Below are positions 8,155 to 15,625 of a DNA stretch of 22,068 nt, piece after piece. The notes beneath the pieces were generated by a model, which saw nothing but the letters and a program-made list of their open reading frames with translations, was not told the origin of the DNA and ran no database searches. The stretch lies in NCBI GenBank assembly GCA_937902115.1, contig CALGSR010000346.1, positions 1 through 22,068 on the forward strand, in the 5' to 3' direction. Made by a program: the position numbers and the translations under genes. Each line of letters begins with the position of its first letter. Position 1 is the stretch's first letter. The stretch comes from an uncultured Bacillus sp. (GTDB lineage: Bacteria > Bacillota > Bacilli > Bacillales > Cytobacillaceae).

Positions 8155-8628
8155 CTACAATCGCGATAATATCGTTTGAACTTCAAATTGCAATTTGTGG
8201 TCTTTTTTACTTTTTAGTATCAGTTTAATGTAAAAAGGATCATTCAGCGGATGAATTTGTTTTAAAAAATCTGCTGCATAAGGTTCGTTGCAGGATTGAT
8301 CATCCATAGGATCGGGTTCACAAATATAATAAAGAAAGTCTGAATCACTTTCATTGATAACCACTGATTCCCCCTCGAGAATAGTGAATGTCTCATTGTC
8401 CTCTATTTTAACTGTATAGTCCATCCCTTTTTCATGTTGTTTTTTTAATAGGGTAAGTAAGTAGTTTGCTTCTTGTTGGATTAACACTGTATCTTTTGAG
8501 CTTGTTGAATAATGAAGTCCATTGCTAAAGACGCTATACAAAACTCCTATAATTACTGAAAAAATGGTCAGCACCGCTAATAATTCAATTAAAGTAATCC
8601 CTTTTTGATTTAGATTCTTCATTTTCAT
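8155..8628 (-). CDS. PilW/GspJ-like minor prepilin
   Basis: A 157-residue protein with a class III prepilin signal: a short basic leader (MKMKNLNQKG), cleavage after Gly10, then ITLIELLAVLTIF with Glu at +5 (residue 15). Prepilin peptidase should cut and methylate it, and the hydrophobic helix packs in the pilus core. The globular part has a Cys pair (YICEPDPMDDQSCNE) that could form a disulfide outside the cell. The start overlaps the stop of the upstream pilin by one base (TAATG on the minus strand), with GGAGA 10 bases upstream, so translation is coupled. Second in a V-W-X order, it matches the GspJ/PilW slot. The exact family below 'minor prepilin' is inferred from position. Confidence 0.85.
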   Translation of the reverse strand: MKMKNLNQKGITLIELLAVLTIFSVIIGVLYSVFSNGLHYSTSSKDTVLIQQEANYLLTLLKKQHEKGMDYTVKIEDNETFTILEGESVVINESDSDFLYYICEPDPMDDQSCNEPYAADFLKQIHPLNDPFYIKLILKSKKDHKLQFEVQTILSRL

Positions 8629-9056
8629 TAAGATGATGTCTCCTCAGCAACCGCTTCATAATACGTATAGGTTTCAGATAATAATTTGCCATCCTTTTGT
8701 ACTTCAATATGGACACGATGTATTGGAAAAAAGCTATTGGGTTCTTCTGCAGCAGAAATTGTTACGGTCACATCATAATCAGGATCTAAATCTTCTGGTC
8801 CTATGGTAAATCCCGTTATTGTCTTTTGACTTCGGATTTCAATTTCATTTGCGATAGTACTTTCACTATCTTTATCTATTAATTCTTTGTATTCCCGGGC
8901 AACATTCATCGCTTGAATATCATTACTATTCATTGAATTAACACGAAATGTGCTGGTGAAAAAGGTGAAAAAACTGATTAAAACGATCGATAATATAGAT
9001 AGAGAGATTAATAATTCAATCAGTGTAAAACCTTTATCATTTATGTATTTCCACAT
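8628..9056 (-). CDS. PilV/GspI-like minor prepilin
   Basis: A 142-residue protein, first gene of the leftward operon. Its leader MWKYINDKG ends in a Gly at residue 9, followed by FTLIELLISLSIL with Glu at +5. The N-helix and small C-terminal domain (beta-rich, YDVTVTISA...VHIEVQ) fit PilV/GspI-type pilins. The start ATG 9054-9056 is preferred because AGGAGA (9063-9068) lies 6 bases upstream. An in-frame ATG at 9075-9077 would put that ribosome site inside the gene. No Cys in the mature part. It probably initiates the tip complex with the two genes that follow. Confidence 0.86.
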   Translation of the reverse strand: MWKYINDKGFTLIELLISLSILSIVLISFFTFFTSTFRVNSMNSNDIQAMNVAREYKELIDKDSESTIANEIEIRSQKTITGFTIGPEDLDPDYDVTVTISAAEEPNSFFPIHRVHIEVQKDGKLLSETYTYYEAVAEETSS

Positions 9057-9097
9057 CTTGTATCTCCTAATATTCATTGTAATTTTATTTTACTATA

Positions 9098-9126
9098 ATT
9101 ATATGCCCTGTGGTTAGTTTTCTCTA
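9098..9126 (-). promoter_or_regulatory. Candidate promoter of the leftward minor-pilin operon
   Basis: Read on the minus strand: -35 TAGAGA (9126-9121, 4/6), 17-base spacer, -10 TATAAT (9103-9098, 6/6). The predicted start near 9091 gives a leader of about 35 bases before ATG 9056. Confidence 0.5.
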
Positions 9127-9264
9127 TTAATAAAGTAGTTAAAAGTTACCAAGGATAAATGTACTTGTTTTATCTCGCTTTTTGTTAAATGTTGAGAAAA
9201 TTAATATCCAATCGAGTGGAATGTTCTTACTTTAGTAAAATATAATTTATTTTCAATAAATTTA

Positions 9265-9280
9265 TGTGATAAAAATCACT
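9265..9280. promoter_or_regulatory. Fnr/Crp-family binding site candidate
   Basis: TGTGA-N6-TCACT, with spacer TAAAAA. The published Bacillus Fnr and Crp-family consensus is TGTGA-N6-TCACA, so 9 of 10 half-site bases match. It lies 103 bases before the start of the rightward operon. Its centre is about 55 bases from the start expected for the TATAAT at 9316, not the classic -41.5. Confidence 0.5.
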
Positions 9281-9290
9281 GAGACTAATT

Positions 9291-9325
9291 TACTATTATA
9301 AGGTAGAAATGTTATTATAATAGTA
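9291..9325. promoter_or_regulatory. Perfect 11-bp inverted repeat, candidate operator
   Basis: TACTATTATAA (9291-9301) and TTATAATAGTA (9315-9325) are exact reverse complements around 13 bases. The right arm contains a consensus -10 hexamer (9316-9321), so a protein bound here would cover the likely rightward promoter. The arms are AT-only except for one G/C pair, so chance is not excluded. Confidence 0.45.
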
Positions 9326-9382
9326 TAGACAATTATAAATTTTTTACGCAAAGCATATTACAGATGAATATGGGTGATGGGT

Positions 9383-9805
9383 ATGAAGAATGAAGGGGGA
9401 TTTACTTTAATCGAAATTCTCGCGGGTATTTTTATCCTCGGAATTGTATTGACGGTGTTTTTTCAATTTTTTATTTTTTCTCAGAAAACAACAACAAATA
9501 ATAAGGAGCAGTTAGTGACGTTGAATATTGCTGAGACCGTGTTGGAGCGCATCGTGACAGATGAAGTCTATCAAAATGAAATTGGTCCAGGTCCTTCTGA
9601 ATTTACGGGGGATAGTAACTGCGGCACTGATGAAGGGTGTAAAGATAGATATCGTTTCACTGTGGACAATAATCAATACTTTATTAAAGTCCTCGTTGGA
9701 GAGGAACAGGATAGTATGGGAATTTATATGGTTACAGTAGAGGTACATCAAGATGAGATTACTGAAAGCCCTTTAAGTACAGTGAAAGGACTTGTTGAAC
9801 TATGA
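9383..9805 (+). CDS. PilV/GspI-like minor prepilin
   Basis: A 140-residue prepilin opening the rightward operon. Leader MKNEGG, cleavage after Gly6, then FTLIEILAGIFIL with Glu at +5 (residue 11). After the helix comes a PilV-like region (TLNIAETVLERIV) and a beta-rich end. A close Cys pair (SNCGTDEGCKD) may form a disulfide loop on the pilus surface. ATG 9383 is chosen, with GGGTGA (9372-9377) 5 bases upstream. In-frame GTG 9374 and ATG 9377 are alternatives with poorer ribosome sites. Its stop overlaps the next start by 4 bases (ATGA). It is the counterpart of the first gene of the leftward operon, but here the Cys pair sits in the V-like pilin instead of the W-like one. Confidence 0.86.
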   Translation: MKNEGGFTLIEILAGIFILGIVLTVFFQFFIFSQKTTTNNKEQLVTLNIAETVLERIVTDEVYQNEIGPGPSEFTGDSNCGTDEGCKDRYRFTVDNNQYFIKVLVGEEQDSMGIYMVTVEVHQDEITESPLSTVKGLVEL

Positions 9806-10314
9806 GGAGAAAAATTCTTTCATCAGCGAGAGGGGTGACGCTTGTTGAATTATTATTAGCCCTTTCCTTAATTGGCGTTGTTTCTGTTCTTATTGTAGGG
9901 GTATTAGTTAGCGGCATGAACAGTTATCGATCAGTAAATAAGCAAATTTCCCTTCACGATGAAGCAAATGCAATCATGACAAAATTCTCCAAAGAGATCT
10001 TTACCGCAACGAATGTAGAACCTGTTCCGGAGGACCCTGAGGATATTTTGAACTTTGGGGACTCGGTGGATATTATAAACATTAAGCAGTATGGAGGCGA
10101 TAAGACAGATCCCATCCCATTAGAATTTACAGCGGATGGAAAGGCAACCATAGATGGAGTGTCAATTAATTCCTCTATGGTTAAAGTATTGGATGGATCT
10201 GGTTTTATCGTGTACGAGAAAAAAGGTACGGTTCTTATTCAATTGGAAATAGAAGATGACAATGGGAGAATGTTTCAACTAGAAGAAGAGGTAACCTATG
10301 TAAATGTTGAATAG
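9802..10314 (+). CDS. PilW/GspJ-like minor prepilin
   Basis: A 170-residue prepilin. Leader MRRKILSSARG is basic, cleavage follows Gly11, and VTLVELLLALSLIGVV follows with Glu at +5 (residue 16). The mature part (ISLHDEANAIMTKFSKEI, then a beta-rich domain) resembles PilW/ComGF/GspJ-type pilins. No Cys. Translation is coupled to the preceding gene by an ATGA overlap. The following large pilin-like gene starts 17 bases after its stop. It occupies the J slot of an I-J-K-like order. Confidence 0.85.
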   Translation: MRRKILSSARGVTLVELLLALSLIGVVSVLIVGVLVSGMNSYRSVNKQISLHDEANAIMTKFSKEIFTATNVEPVPEDPEDILNFGDSVDIINIKQYGGDKTDPIPLEFTADGKATIDGVSINSSMVKVLDGSGFIVYEKKGTVLIQLEIEDDNGRMFQLEEEVTYVNVE

Positions 10315-10330
10315 AGTGGGGGGTGTAACG

Positions 10331-12166
10331 ATGAGAAATGAAAAAGGATCAACGCTTATCCAAGTCCTGCTTGTTATCCTTATTTTTTCCGTCCTCGGAG
10401 TCTCATTGTTGGGGAATGTTGTAGGGGGGAGTAAACGGGTTGATAAAACGGATGATAATGTACAAGAACGAAATCTGGCAAGAGATGGTCTTACGTACTT
10501 TGAGGCGGACTTTAAAAAATACATAGAGGACCATGCTCCAAATTCAATTAATCTATACGAAGATTTTCTGCTCCCTTATTTAGCGGGTAAAAAGGTTCCG
10601 ATTAAGGATGGAAGTATTTCTAAAGATCTCATGATTACAGCTTATATAGAAAATCCCAATGTAATAACGATGACTGAAAATGAAAAGTCTAAAAAGCTTG
10701 ATTCATTTGAAATAAAGGTAGAAATTGAAGAGGTTGAAGGTTCTTTACAGAAGTTTAAACCTTTAGTTGGATACTATACGATTGACATTGATGTCGATCT
10801 TCATACACCAACATTTGAATTAGCGAATTTTGAGGGTGGAAAAGAACTGGATGTTTCTCAAGCACTGCTTAAACTGAATGTATTGGATTTACAAAAATTA
10901 AAAGCGTTAAACCTACACCTATTAGATAATTTGTTGAATCTTGATCAGACACTAACATTGAACTTACTTTCAATACCTGGAGAGAATGAAGATTATTATC
11001 CAATCCCGGATGATAAGCTCGTTGGGGGCGTTTTAAATACAGGTGGATTAAATCTATTAGGTACAATTAATGTACTAGAAGGCAACTCCTTTGACTATCT
11101 CAAAGAAGAGAAAGTTATCGCTGTTAGAAAAGGATCCGTTCTCAAAGCAAATGTTAATCTAGGTGTTTTACAAGATTTGGGCTTAGACTTAGATCCAAAA
11201 GTTTATCTTAATCTATTAGAACATAATGAGGCAGATGAAGATAATTATACAAATATCCTTTTAAACGGTAGTTTTAATGAGCTTAATATAGATGCCAATA
11301 AGTTAAATGGATTATTAACCAATGTTTTAAAATTAGATTTACAGAATTTATTAGGCAGTTCCTTAAAGTCTTTAGGTATAGTAGGTGACTTATTAGAGGG
11401 CATAACAGACTTTCTGGGTAACTTATTAGGCGGCGCAACTAAATCTTTAGGTGATGTTTTAGGAAGTGTAACCACTGTTATTAGTAATTTAACTAATGAA
11501 TTATTAGATATTCTAAATGGAAAAATCAATAATCGTGAGAATTACTTTTCTGATATTGATTTTGGAAAACTAGCTGTAACCGGTAACGCATTAATTAAAC
11601 AAGATGCTAAAGATTCAGGCAATGCTGATGGACGAAGAGGATTTTCTTTTGCGAATGGTTTATTTGTTAACAAATCATTATATATAAGCGGTTTTGCAGA
11701 AGATGCGGCTAAGGAAAAATACAGCATGTTGGAATTAGAGGGGGATATGGCAGTTACAGAGGAATTAATCATTAATAATGCTGATTTGAAGCTAGTAGAT
11801 AGTAATATCTATGTGAACGATGTAAATAGAGTTGACGGTAATGGTAATGCCACAATAAAAAATTCCTGTATTAATTCGAATGATAATAATCGAAACTTTC
11901 GGTTATATGTACAGAAAAAGCTGACTCTTGAAAATAATACAGAGGTTAAAGAATGTCGCTCACTTAATGGTTTATTTTATGCTGAAGATATTGTTATTAA
12001 CACTAATGGAAAGGATATGACAATTAATGGGGCTGTTATGGGAAACGTAAAAGTAAATGGGTCGGGTAAGGTAACGATTAATGTTGATCGTGAATACTTA
12101 AAAACAATAAAAATTAATAATGCTGCATTAAAGCCGCAAGGAAGGGCATTTGCAGAAAATGAATAA
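10331..12166 (+). CDS. Large PilX/GspK-like tip pilin 1, with Leu-rich insertions
   Basis: A 611-residue protein with a prepilin-like N terminus (MRNEKG, then STLIQVLLVILIFSVLG). The +5 residue is Gln (residue 11), not Glu, as expected of a GspK-like cap. Next comes a conserved helix (QERNLARDGLTYFEADFK), then a Leu/Asn-rich region with EDYYPIPDDK, an 11-residue repeat block (351-394) and a beta-solenoid-like C terminus (LFVNKSLYISG...). Two Cys (NSCINS and EVKECRS) may pair. ATG 10331 is chosen because a G-rich site (10317-10323) precedes it. In-frame ATG 10304 lies inside the previous gene. It is a paralogue of the next gene. An exported, tip-located adhesin is inference. Confidence 0.8.
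   Translation: MRNEKGSTLIQVLLVILIFSVLGVSLLGNVVGGSKRVDKTDDNVQERNLARDGLTYFEADFKKYIEDHAPNSINLYEDFLLPYLAGKKVPIKDGSISKDLMITAYIENPNVITMTENEKSKKLDSFEIKVEIEEVEGSLQKFKPLVGYYTIDIDVDLHTPTFELANFEGGKELDVSQALLKLNVLDLQKLKALNLHLLDNLLNLDQTLTLNLLSIPGENEDYYPIPDDKLVGGVLNTGGLNLLGTINVLEGNSFDYLKEEKVIAVRKGSVLKANVNLGVLQDLGLDLDPKVYLNLLEHNEADEDNYTNILLNGSFNELNIDANKLNGLLTNVLKLDLQNLLGSSLKSLGIVGDLLEGITDFLGNLLGGATKSLGDVLGSVTTVISNLTNELLDILNGKINNRENYFSDIDFGKLAVTGNALIKQDAKDSGNADGRRGFSFANGLFVNKSLYISGFAEDAAKEKYSMLELEGDMAVTEELIINNADLKLVDSNIYVNDVNRVDGNGNATIKNSCINSNDNNRNFRLYVQKKLTLENNTEVKECRSLNGLFYAEDIVINTNGKDMTINGAVMGNVKVNGSGKVTINVDREYLKTIKINNAALKPQGRAFAENE
11381..11512 (+). repeat. Four 33-bp (11-residue) amphipathic repeats in tip pilin 1
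   Basis: Units begin at 11381, 11414, 11447 and 11480: VGDLLEGITDF, LGNLLGGATKS, LGDVLGSVTTV, ISNLTNELLDI. The first three are visibly related at DNA level too (GGT-AACTTATTAG type). A weaker unit precedes at 11348. The pattern puts Leu/Val/Ile on one face. Confidence 0.7.
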
Positions 12167-12319
12167 AGTGAATATTATTCTGCTCTTCTTTATAACTCGG
12201 ATCTAAAATTGTGAAAGATTAATATAGTTACTTCGTTAGTTAATTTAATAGCTTATCTTGAGCTCTATCATTCTATAAATCTAGTAATGAACAAAAAAGA
12301 ATCGAGGTGTCAGGCCGTC

Positions 12320-13747
12320 ATGCGAAGCCAGAGGGGATCGACGCTTATACAGGTATTACTCGTTATCCTTATTTTTTCTATTTTAGGGATTTCGATATTA
12401 AGCGGGGTTGTTGGTGAAAATAAACGCGTCCATAAAACCGATGAGCAGATTCAGGAACGCAATATTGCCAGGGATGGGCTGACTTATTTCGAAGCAGATT
12501 TTAAACGGTATGTGAAAGAAAATGCTGCAACTGAAATCAAATTAAAGAATTTTCTTGATTTATATGCAGGTGGCGTAGATATTCCCCTTACGAACGGAAC
12601 GGGAACTCTCAATCTTTCAGCGAGACTTGATGCTCCTGATGAACTCATCGTAACGAGTGGAGAAACAGTTAATTTAACTGATAAATATACTATTGAAGTG
12701 ACAAGCTTGCCAGAAGGGTCAGAAAATCCATTATATGGTTATTATCGTTTAGATATCGACACTCCTGTAAAACTATTGCAATTCAATGGGAACGCCGAGA
12801 AAGTTGATTTTTCCGATAAACTATTAAGTTTGGACTTGTTAGGATTACTTACGGTCGACTTATTGACCTTGCAAGGAAATTATGAAGATTATTATCCGGT
12901 GCCAAATGATAAGATTCTTTCCGGAGGACTTGCCGGCTTAGATCTCCTTGGACTTCTAGGGTTATGGAATACTTTTAATACAATGGAAACAAAGGAAGTA
13001 ATAGCTGTTAGTGATGTTGGTTTGTCAGTGTTAGAAGCAAATATAATAAATAATCTGCTCGATCTTAATGTAATTAACCTAACTGAAGAGCAGGCGACAA
13101 ATGTGCTTATTAATGGAAGTTATACAAAACTAGAATTGCTGGGGGGCCTTTTTAAGAAATTTACCCTTTCAATCGGTGGTTATAAGGATATTGATTTTAA
13201 AAAGTTTGCTGTAACAGGGAACGCTTTAATCGAACAGGATAGCGGAGATACTGACAGCTCTAGAACGTTTTCTTTTGCCGATGGCTTATTTGTAAATAAA
13301 TCATTAAATATTGGCGGTTTACCTGGAGAAGTATCTGAAAATGACAGCAATTTGGTTTTGAATGGTGATATGGCAGTTATGGAGAATCTTTACATGACAA
13401 ATACAAATTTTGAAACCGACAATAGTAATCTATTTGTACATGAAGATGCTGAGATTAAAAATTCATGTATCAATTCTATTGATACAAATAAGGATTTCCG
13501 ATTATTTGTAAAAGGGAAATTAACGATTGATCATGATTCAGACTGCAATAACCAAAACGGATTGCTTTATGCAGGAGAAGGAATTCAGATTAATACAAAT
13601 AAAAATATGGCCATAAATGGTGGAGTAATTGGCGAAGTTTCGGTAATTGGTTCCGGTACAGTAACGATTTATCCTGATCCAGATTATTTAGAAAAAGTAC
13701 AAATTAGCAATGCAAAATTAATTCCTTTAGGCAGAGCATACGAATAG
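12320..13747 (+). CDS. Large PilX/GspK-like tip pilin 2, paralogue of the preceding gene
   Basis: A 475-residue paralogue of the upstream gene. N terminus MRSQRG followed by STLIQVLLVILIFSILG, again Gln at +5. Shared blocks: QERNIARDGLTYFEADFK, EDYYPVPNDK, FAVTGNALIEQD, FADGLFVNKSLNI, IKNSCINS and a C-terminal beta-solenoid-like end (KNMAINGGVIG...). It lacks the 11-residue repeats and most of the Leu-rich insertion. A Cys pair (NSCINS, SDCNNQ) is kept. ATG 12320 is chosen, with GAGGTG (12304-12309) 10 bases upstream. In-frame ATG 12287 has no ribosome site. The 153-base gap before it shows no clear promoter or terminator. It ends the rightward minor-pilin operon before a strong terminator. 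Confidence 0.8.
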   Translation: MRSQRGSTLIQVLLVILIFSILGISILSGVVGENKRVHKTDEQIQERNIARDGLTYFEADFKRYVKENAATEIKLKNFLDLYAGGVDIPLTNGTGTLNLSARLDAPDELIVTSGETVNLTDKYTIEVTSLPEGSENPLYGYYRLDIDTPVKLLQFNGNAEKVDFSDKLLSLDLLGLLTVDLLTLQGNYEDYYPVPNDKILSGGLAGLDLLGLLGLWNTFNTMETKEVIAVSDVGLSVLEANIINNLLDLNVINLTEEQATNVLINGSYTKLELLGGLFKKFTLSIGGYKDIDFKKFAVTGNALIEQDSGDTDSSRTFSFADGLFVNKSLNIGGLPGEVSENDSNLVLNGDMAVMENLYMTNTNFETDNSNLFVHEDAEIKNSCINSIDTNKDFRLFVKGKLTIDHDSDCNNQNGLLYAGEGIQINTNKNMAINGGVIGEVSVIGSGTVTIYPDPDYLEKVQISNAKLIPLGRAYE

Positions 13748-13772
13748 ATTTTTGTCTGAAATGGATTGCTAC

Positions 13773-13818
13773 GACTTAGCTATCAATAAAAATATGCTGA
13801 TAGCTAAGTCTATTTTTC
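13773..13818 (+). terminator. Strong terminator after the rightward minor-pilin operon
   Basis: Perfect 13-bp arms GACTTAGCTATCA (13773-13785) and TGATAGCTAAGTC (13798-13810), then TATTTTTC. A second, weaker hairpin follows (AAAATG 13823-13828 with CATTTT 13839-13844, then T-rich), a tandem arrangement. Confidence 0.88.
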
Positions 13819-14170
13819 GATGAAAATGGCACATCTGTCATTTTTATTTAAAGAAAGCATCGGAAGGATTCCATAAAATAGGGGGAGAGGTAAATCACCA
13901 CGCTATTTACTAGTTAATTAGAAATGGTAAATTCTCGGTATGAAGGGATGGAATATCCCGAATATAATAGAAAATCATATAATTTTTAGGACTAAAGGTA
14001 AATAAATTCAGCAGAATATTTCATTCCTTTCTTTTAAAAACATCGGGAGTATTATACAATATTTTAGAACGAATATTGTCAATTGAAGTCGAGAGATAGA
14101 ATTTGGCGATATTTGCTAATTTGATCTGCTTAAAGGATAGTATAAAATTACCAGTAAGAAAGGAGTGATT
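13819..14170 (+). other. Intergenic region upstream of the acidic membrane protein
   Basis: No supported gene. It holds a perfect 8-bp inverted repeat, ACAATATT (14056-14063) and AATATTGT (14072-14079) with an 8-base spacer, which could be an operator. A small GGGAT...ATCCC hairpin lies near 13945. TTGTCA then TAGAAT near 14077-14103 look like promoter boxes but are only 15 bases apart. No riboswitch consensus was recognised. Confidence 0.5.
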
Positions 14171-15625
14171 ATGGTGGATACTGAGTTACTGATATTTTCA
14201 TTGATATCATTAATTATACTGATTCCGATTATTTATTTCTTACCTCTGAACTTAACCAAAAAAGGGAAGATGACCGTCATTGCTGTTTCCTTTCTTATTG
14301 CGCTAGCAGGATTATTGACAAAAGTATTTATGGAATTATGGCAGAGCATTTTGTTGTTGGTCGGACTCATCCTTTTATTATCAATGGTACTAACGAAAAA
14401 ATACTCAACTGCCTTATTTCCTATGCCTGGTAGCCCTTCTAAGGGGATGCCTATTGATGAGGATGAAAAGGATAAGGAAATTTCAAATGTTACAAGGCTG
14501 GAATCACTCCCTGTAATACATGAGAATGAAATGAAAGAAAATCCAGGTATTAAGAATGAGCAATTAGAACTTGAAAAAATGAACAGTAATTTAAATGTAG
14601 ATTTGAACGATGAAGAATACAGGGTAAATGAACTAGAAGAGCTTTATGCGTTTGAATCGAATGAGTACAAGGGAAATGAGTTCATTTATCCTAGTGAGGA
14701 TGCATTATCCAGCCCTTCTTTAGAATCCACATCTGACAATGAAAAGGATGAAGCCTCATCATTAAGCGAGATGGAACTTGAGGAAGTGGAAGAGCTTGAA
14801 CCGCTAGCATTGGCAAAACAAGCCGAAGCAGAAAATGAAGCAATTCCGACAAGCTGTGCTTCAAGCTATCTAGGTGAATTGGAGGAATTAATGCTTGAAT
14901 CACAGACTGAATCCGCAGCAGCTGTTGAACTGCTTGATGTGCCTAAAACTGAAACGGATCCGCTATCGGAAGTTGAAGGAGTCATTTCTTTAAATGATGA
15001 ATCCGATATTGAATCAATGCTCAACAACCAGCTGATAGAGGAGACTGAACGGGCTGAAGAACCTTCGCAAGAAGTTGTAGCTGAAGAAGAGACGCTTCAA
15101 ATCTGTGCGGAAGAATATCCGGTATTGAATGAGCTTTCTGATGAAGATTTACAAGCTGTTTTCAATGAAGAAGTGGAAAGCGAGGAAATCATCGCTGAAG
15201 AACCTGTCGTTGAGATGGTACCGCTAGATACGATTGAAGATTTTCAGCCTGCGGTTAATGTGGAAGAAAGAGACGTGAAACTTCCAATTCATGAAAGTGC
15301 AAATGATGAATTGGAACATAATATCTTGTCATCTGAGGAACAATGGAACCAAATGGAAACATCAGAAGGGGTACTAGAAGTAGCACAGGAAACAGAAGTG
15401 CCCCCTGAGGAATCACCGGCTCAAAAGGAAGACGATAGCAAAACATTCGAACATAAAGAAGTGTTTGAAACGCTGTTGTTGCAAGCTGAAATTGCGAAGA
15501 AAATGCAAAACAAAGAACAGTTTGAACAAATAGTAGCAAGCTTTCTGAACTATGAGGATTCAGAGGATGAACGGTACAAAATGTTAAAGGTATTATTAAA
15601 AGATTATATAAATATAATGAAATGA
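14171..15625 (+). CDS. Acidic membrane protein of unknown function in the T4P locus
   Basis: A 484-residue protein with AGGAG 5 bases before ATG 14171 (GTG 14174 also possible). Three hydrophobic segments (about residues 5-25, 34-51 and 57-75) are followed by about 340 residues of very acidic, Glu-rich, low-complexity sequence and a compact C-terminal helical part (about 430-484, FETLLLQAEIAKKMQNKEQF and YKMLKVLLKDYINIMK). I do not recognise the family. Membrane anchor, long acidic linker and small helical end recall FimV/TspA-type T4P accessory proteins, but there is no LysM domain, so this is only a layout analogy. It stands between terminator 13773-13818 and the PRC-barrel gene. A 184-base gap follows without a clear terminator. 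Confidence 0.75.
   Translation: MVDTELLIFSLISLIILIPIIYFLPLNLTKKGKMTVIAVSFLIALAGLLTKVFMELWQSILLLVGLILLLSMVLTKKYSTALFPMPGSPSKGMPIDEDEKDKEISNVTRLESLPVIHENEMKENPGIKNEQLELEKMNSNLNVDLNDEEYRVNELEELYAFESNEYKGNEFIYPSEDALSSPSLESTSDNEKDEASSLSEMELEEVEELEPLALAKQAEAENEAIPTSCASSYLGELEELMLESQTESAAAVELLDVPKTETDPLSEVEGVISLNDESDIESMLNNQLIEETERAEEPSQEVVAEEETLQICAEEYPVLNELSDEDLQAVFNEEVESEEIIAEEPVVEMVPLDTIEDFQPAVNVEERDVKLPIHESANDELEHNILSSEEQWNQMETSEGVLEVAQETEVPPEESPAQKEDDSKTFEHKEVFETLLLQAEIAKKMQNKEQFEQIVASFLNYEDSEDERYKMLKVLLKDYINIMK

Larger units (their letters stand above)
9057..9382. other. AT-rich divergent control region between the two minor-pilin operons
   Basis: 326 bases without a supported gene. It contains a leftward promoter candidate, an Fnr/Crp-like box and an 11-bp palindrome, listed separately. 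It also has two TATAAT sequences on the plus strand (9241-9246 and 9316-9321), neither with a good -35 element. The rightward operon may therefore need an activator or a different sigma factor. Confidence 0.7.

Noticed and set aside
9316..9321. Consensus TATAAT as the definite rightward promoter
   Set aside because: No -35 resemblance at 16-18 bases upstream (2/6 or less), so it is only mentioned as a possible activator-dependent -10.
8155..13747. Assigning these pilins to the competence comG operon
   Set aside because: No comGA/comGB order is present, and the locus has its own pilB, pilT and pilC plus GspK-like giant subunits, unlike comG.
13819..14160. Cyclic di-GMP or other riboswitch upstream of the acidic membrane protein
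   Set aside because: None of the conserved GEMM (c-di-GMP-I) blocks could be found. Only short palindromes are visible.
14165..15625. Start at GTG 14165 for the acidic membrane protein
   Set aside because: That codon is part of the AGGAG ribosome site itself. ATG 14171 or GTG 14174 is correctly spaced.
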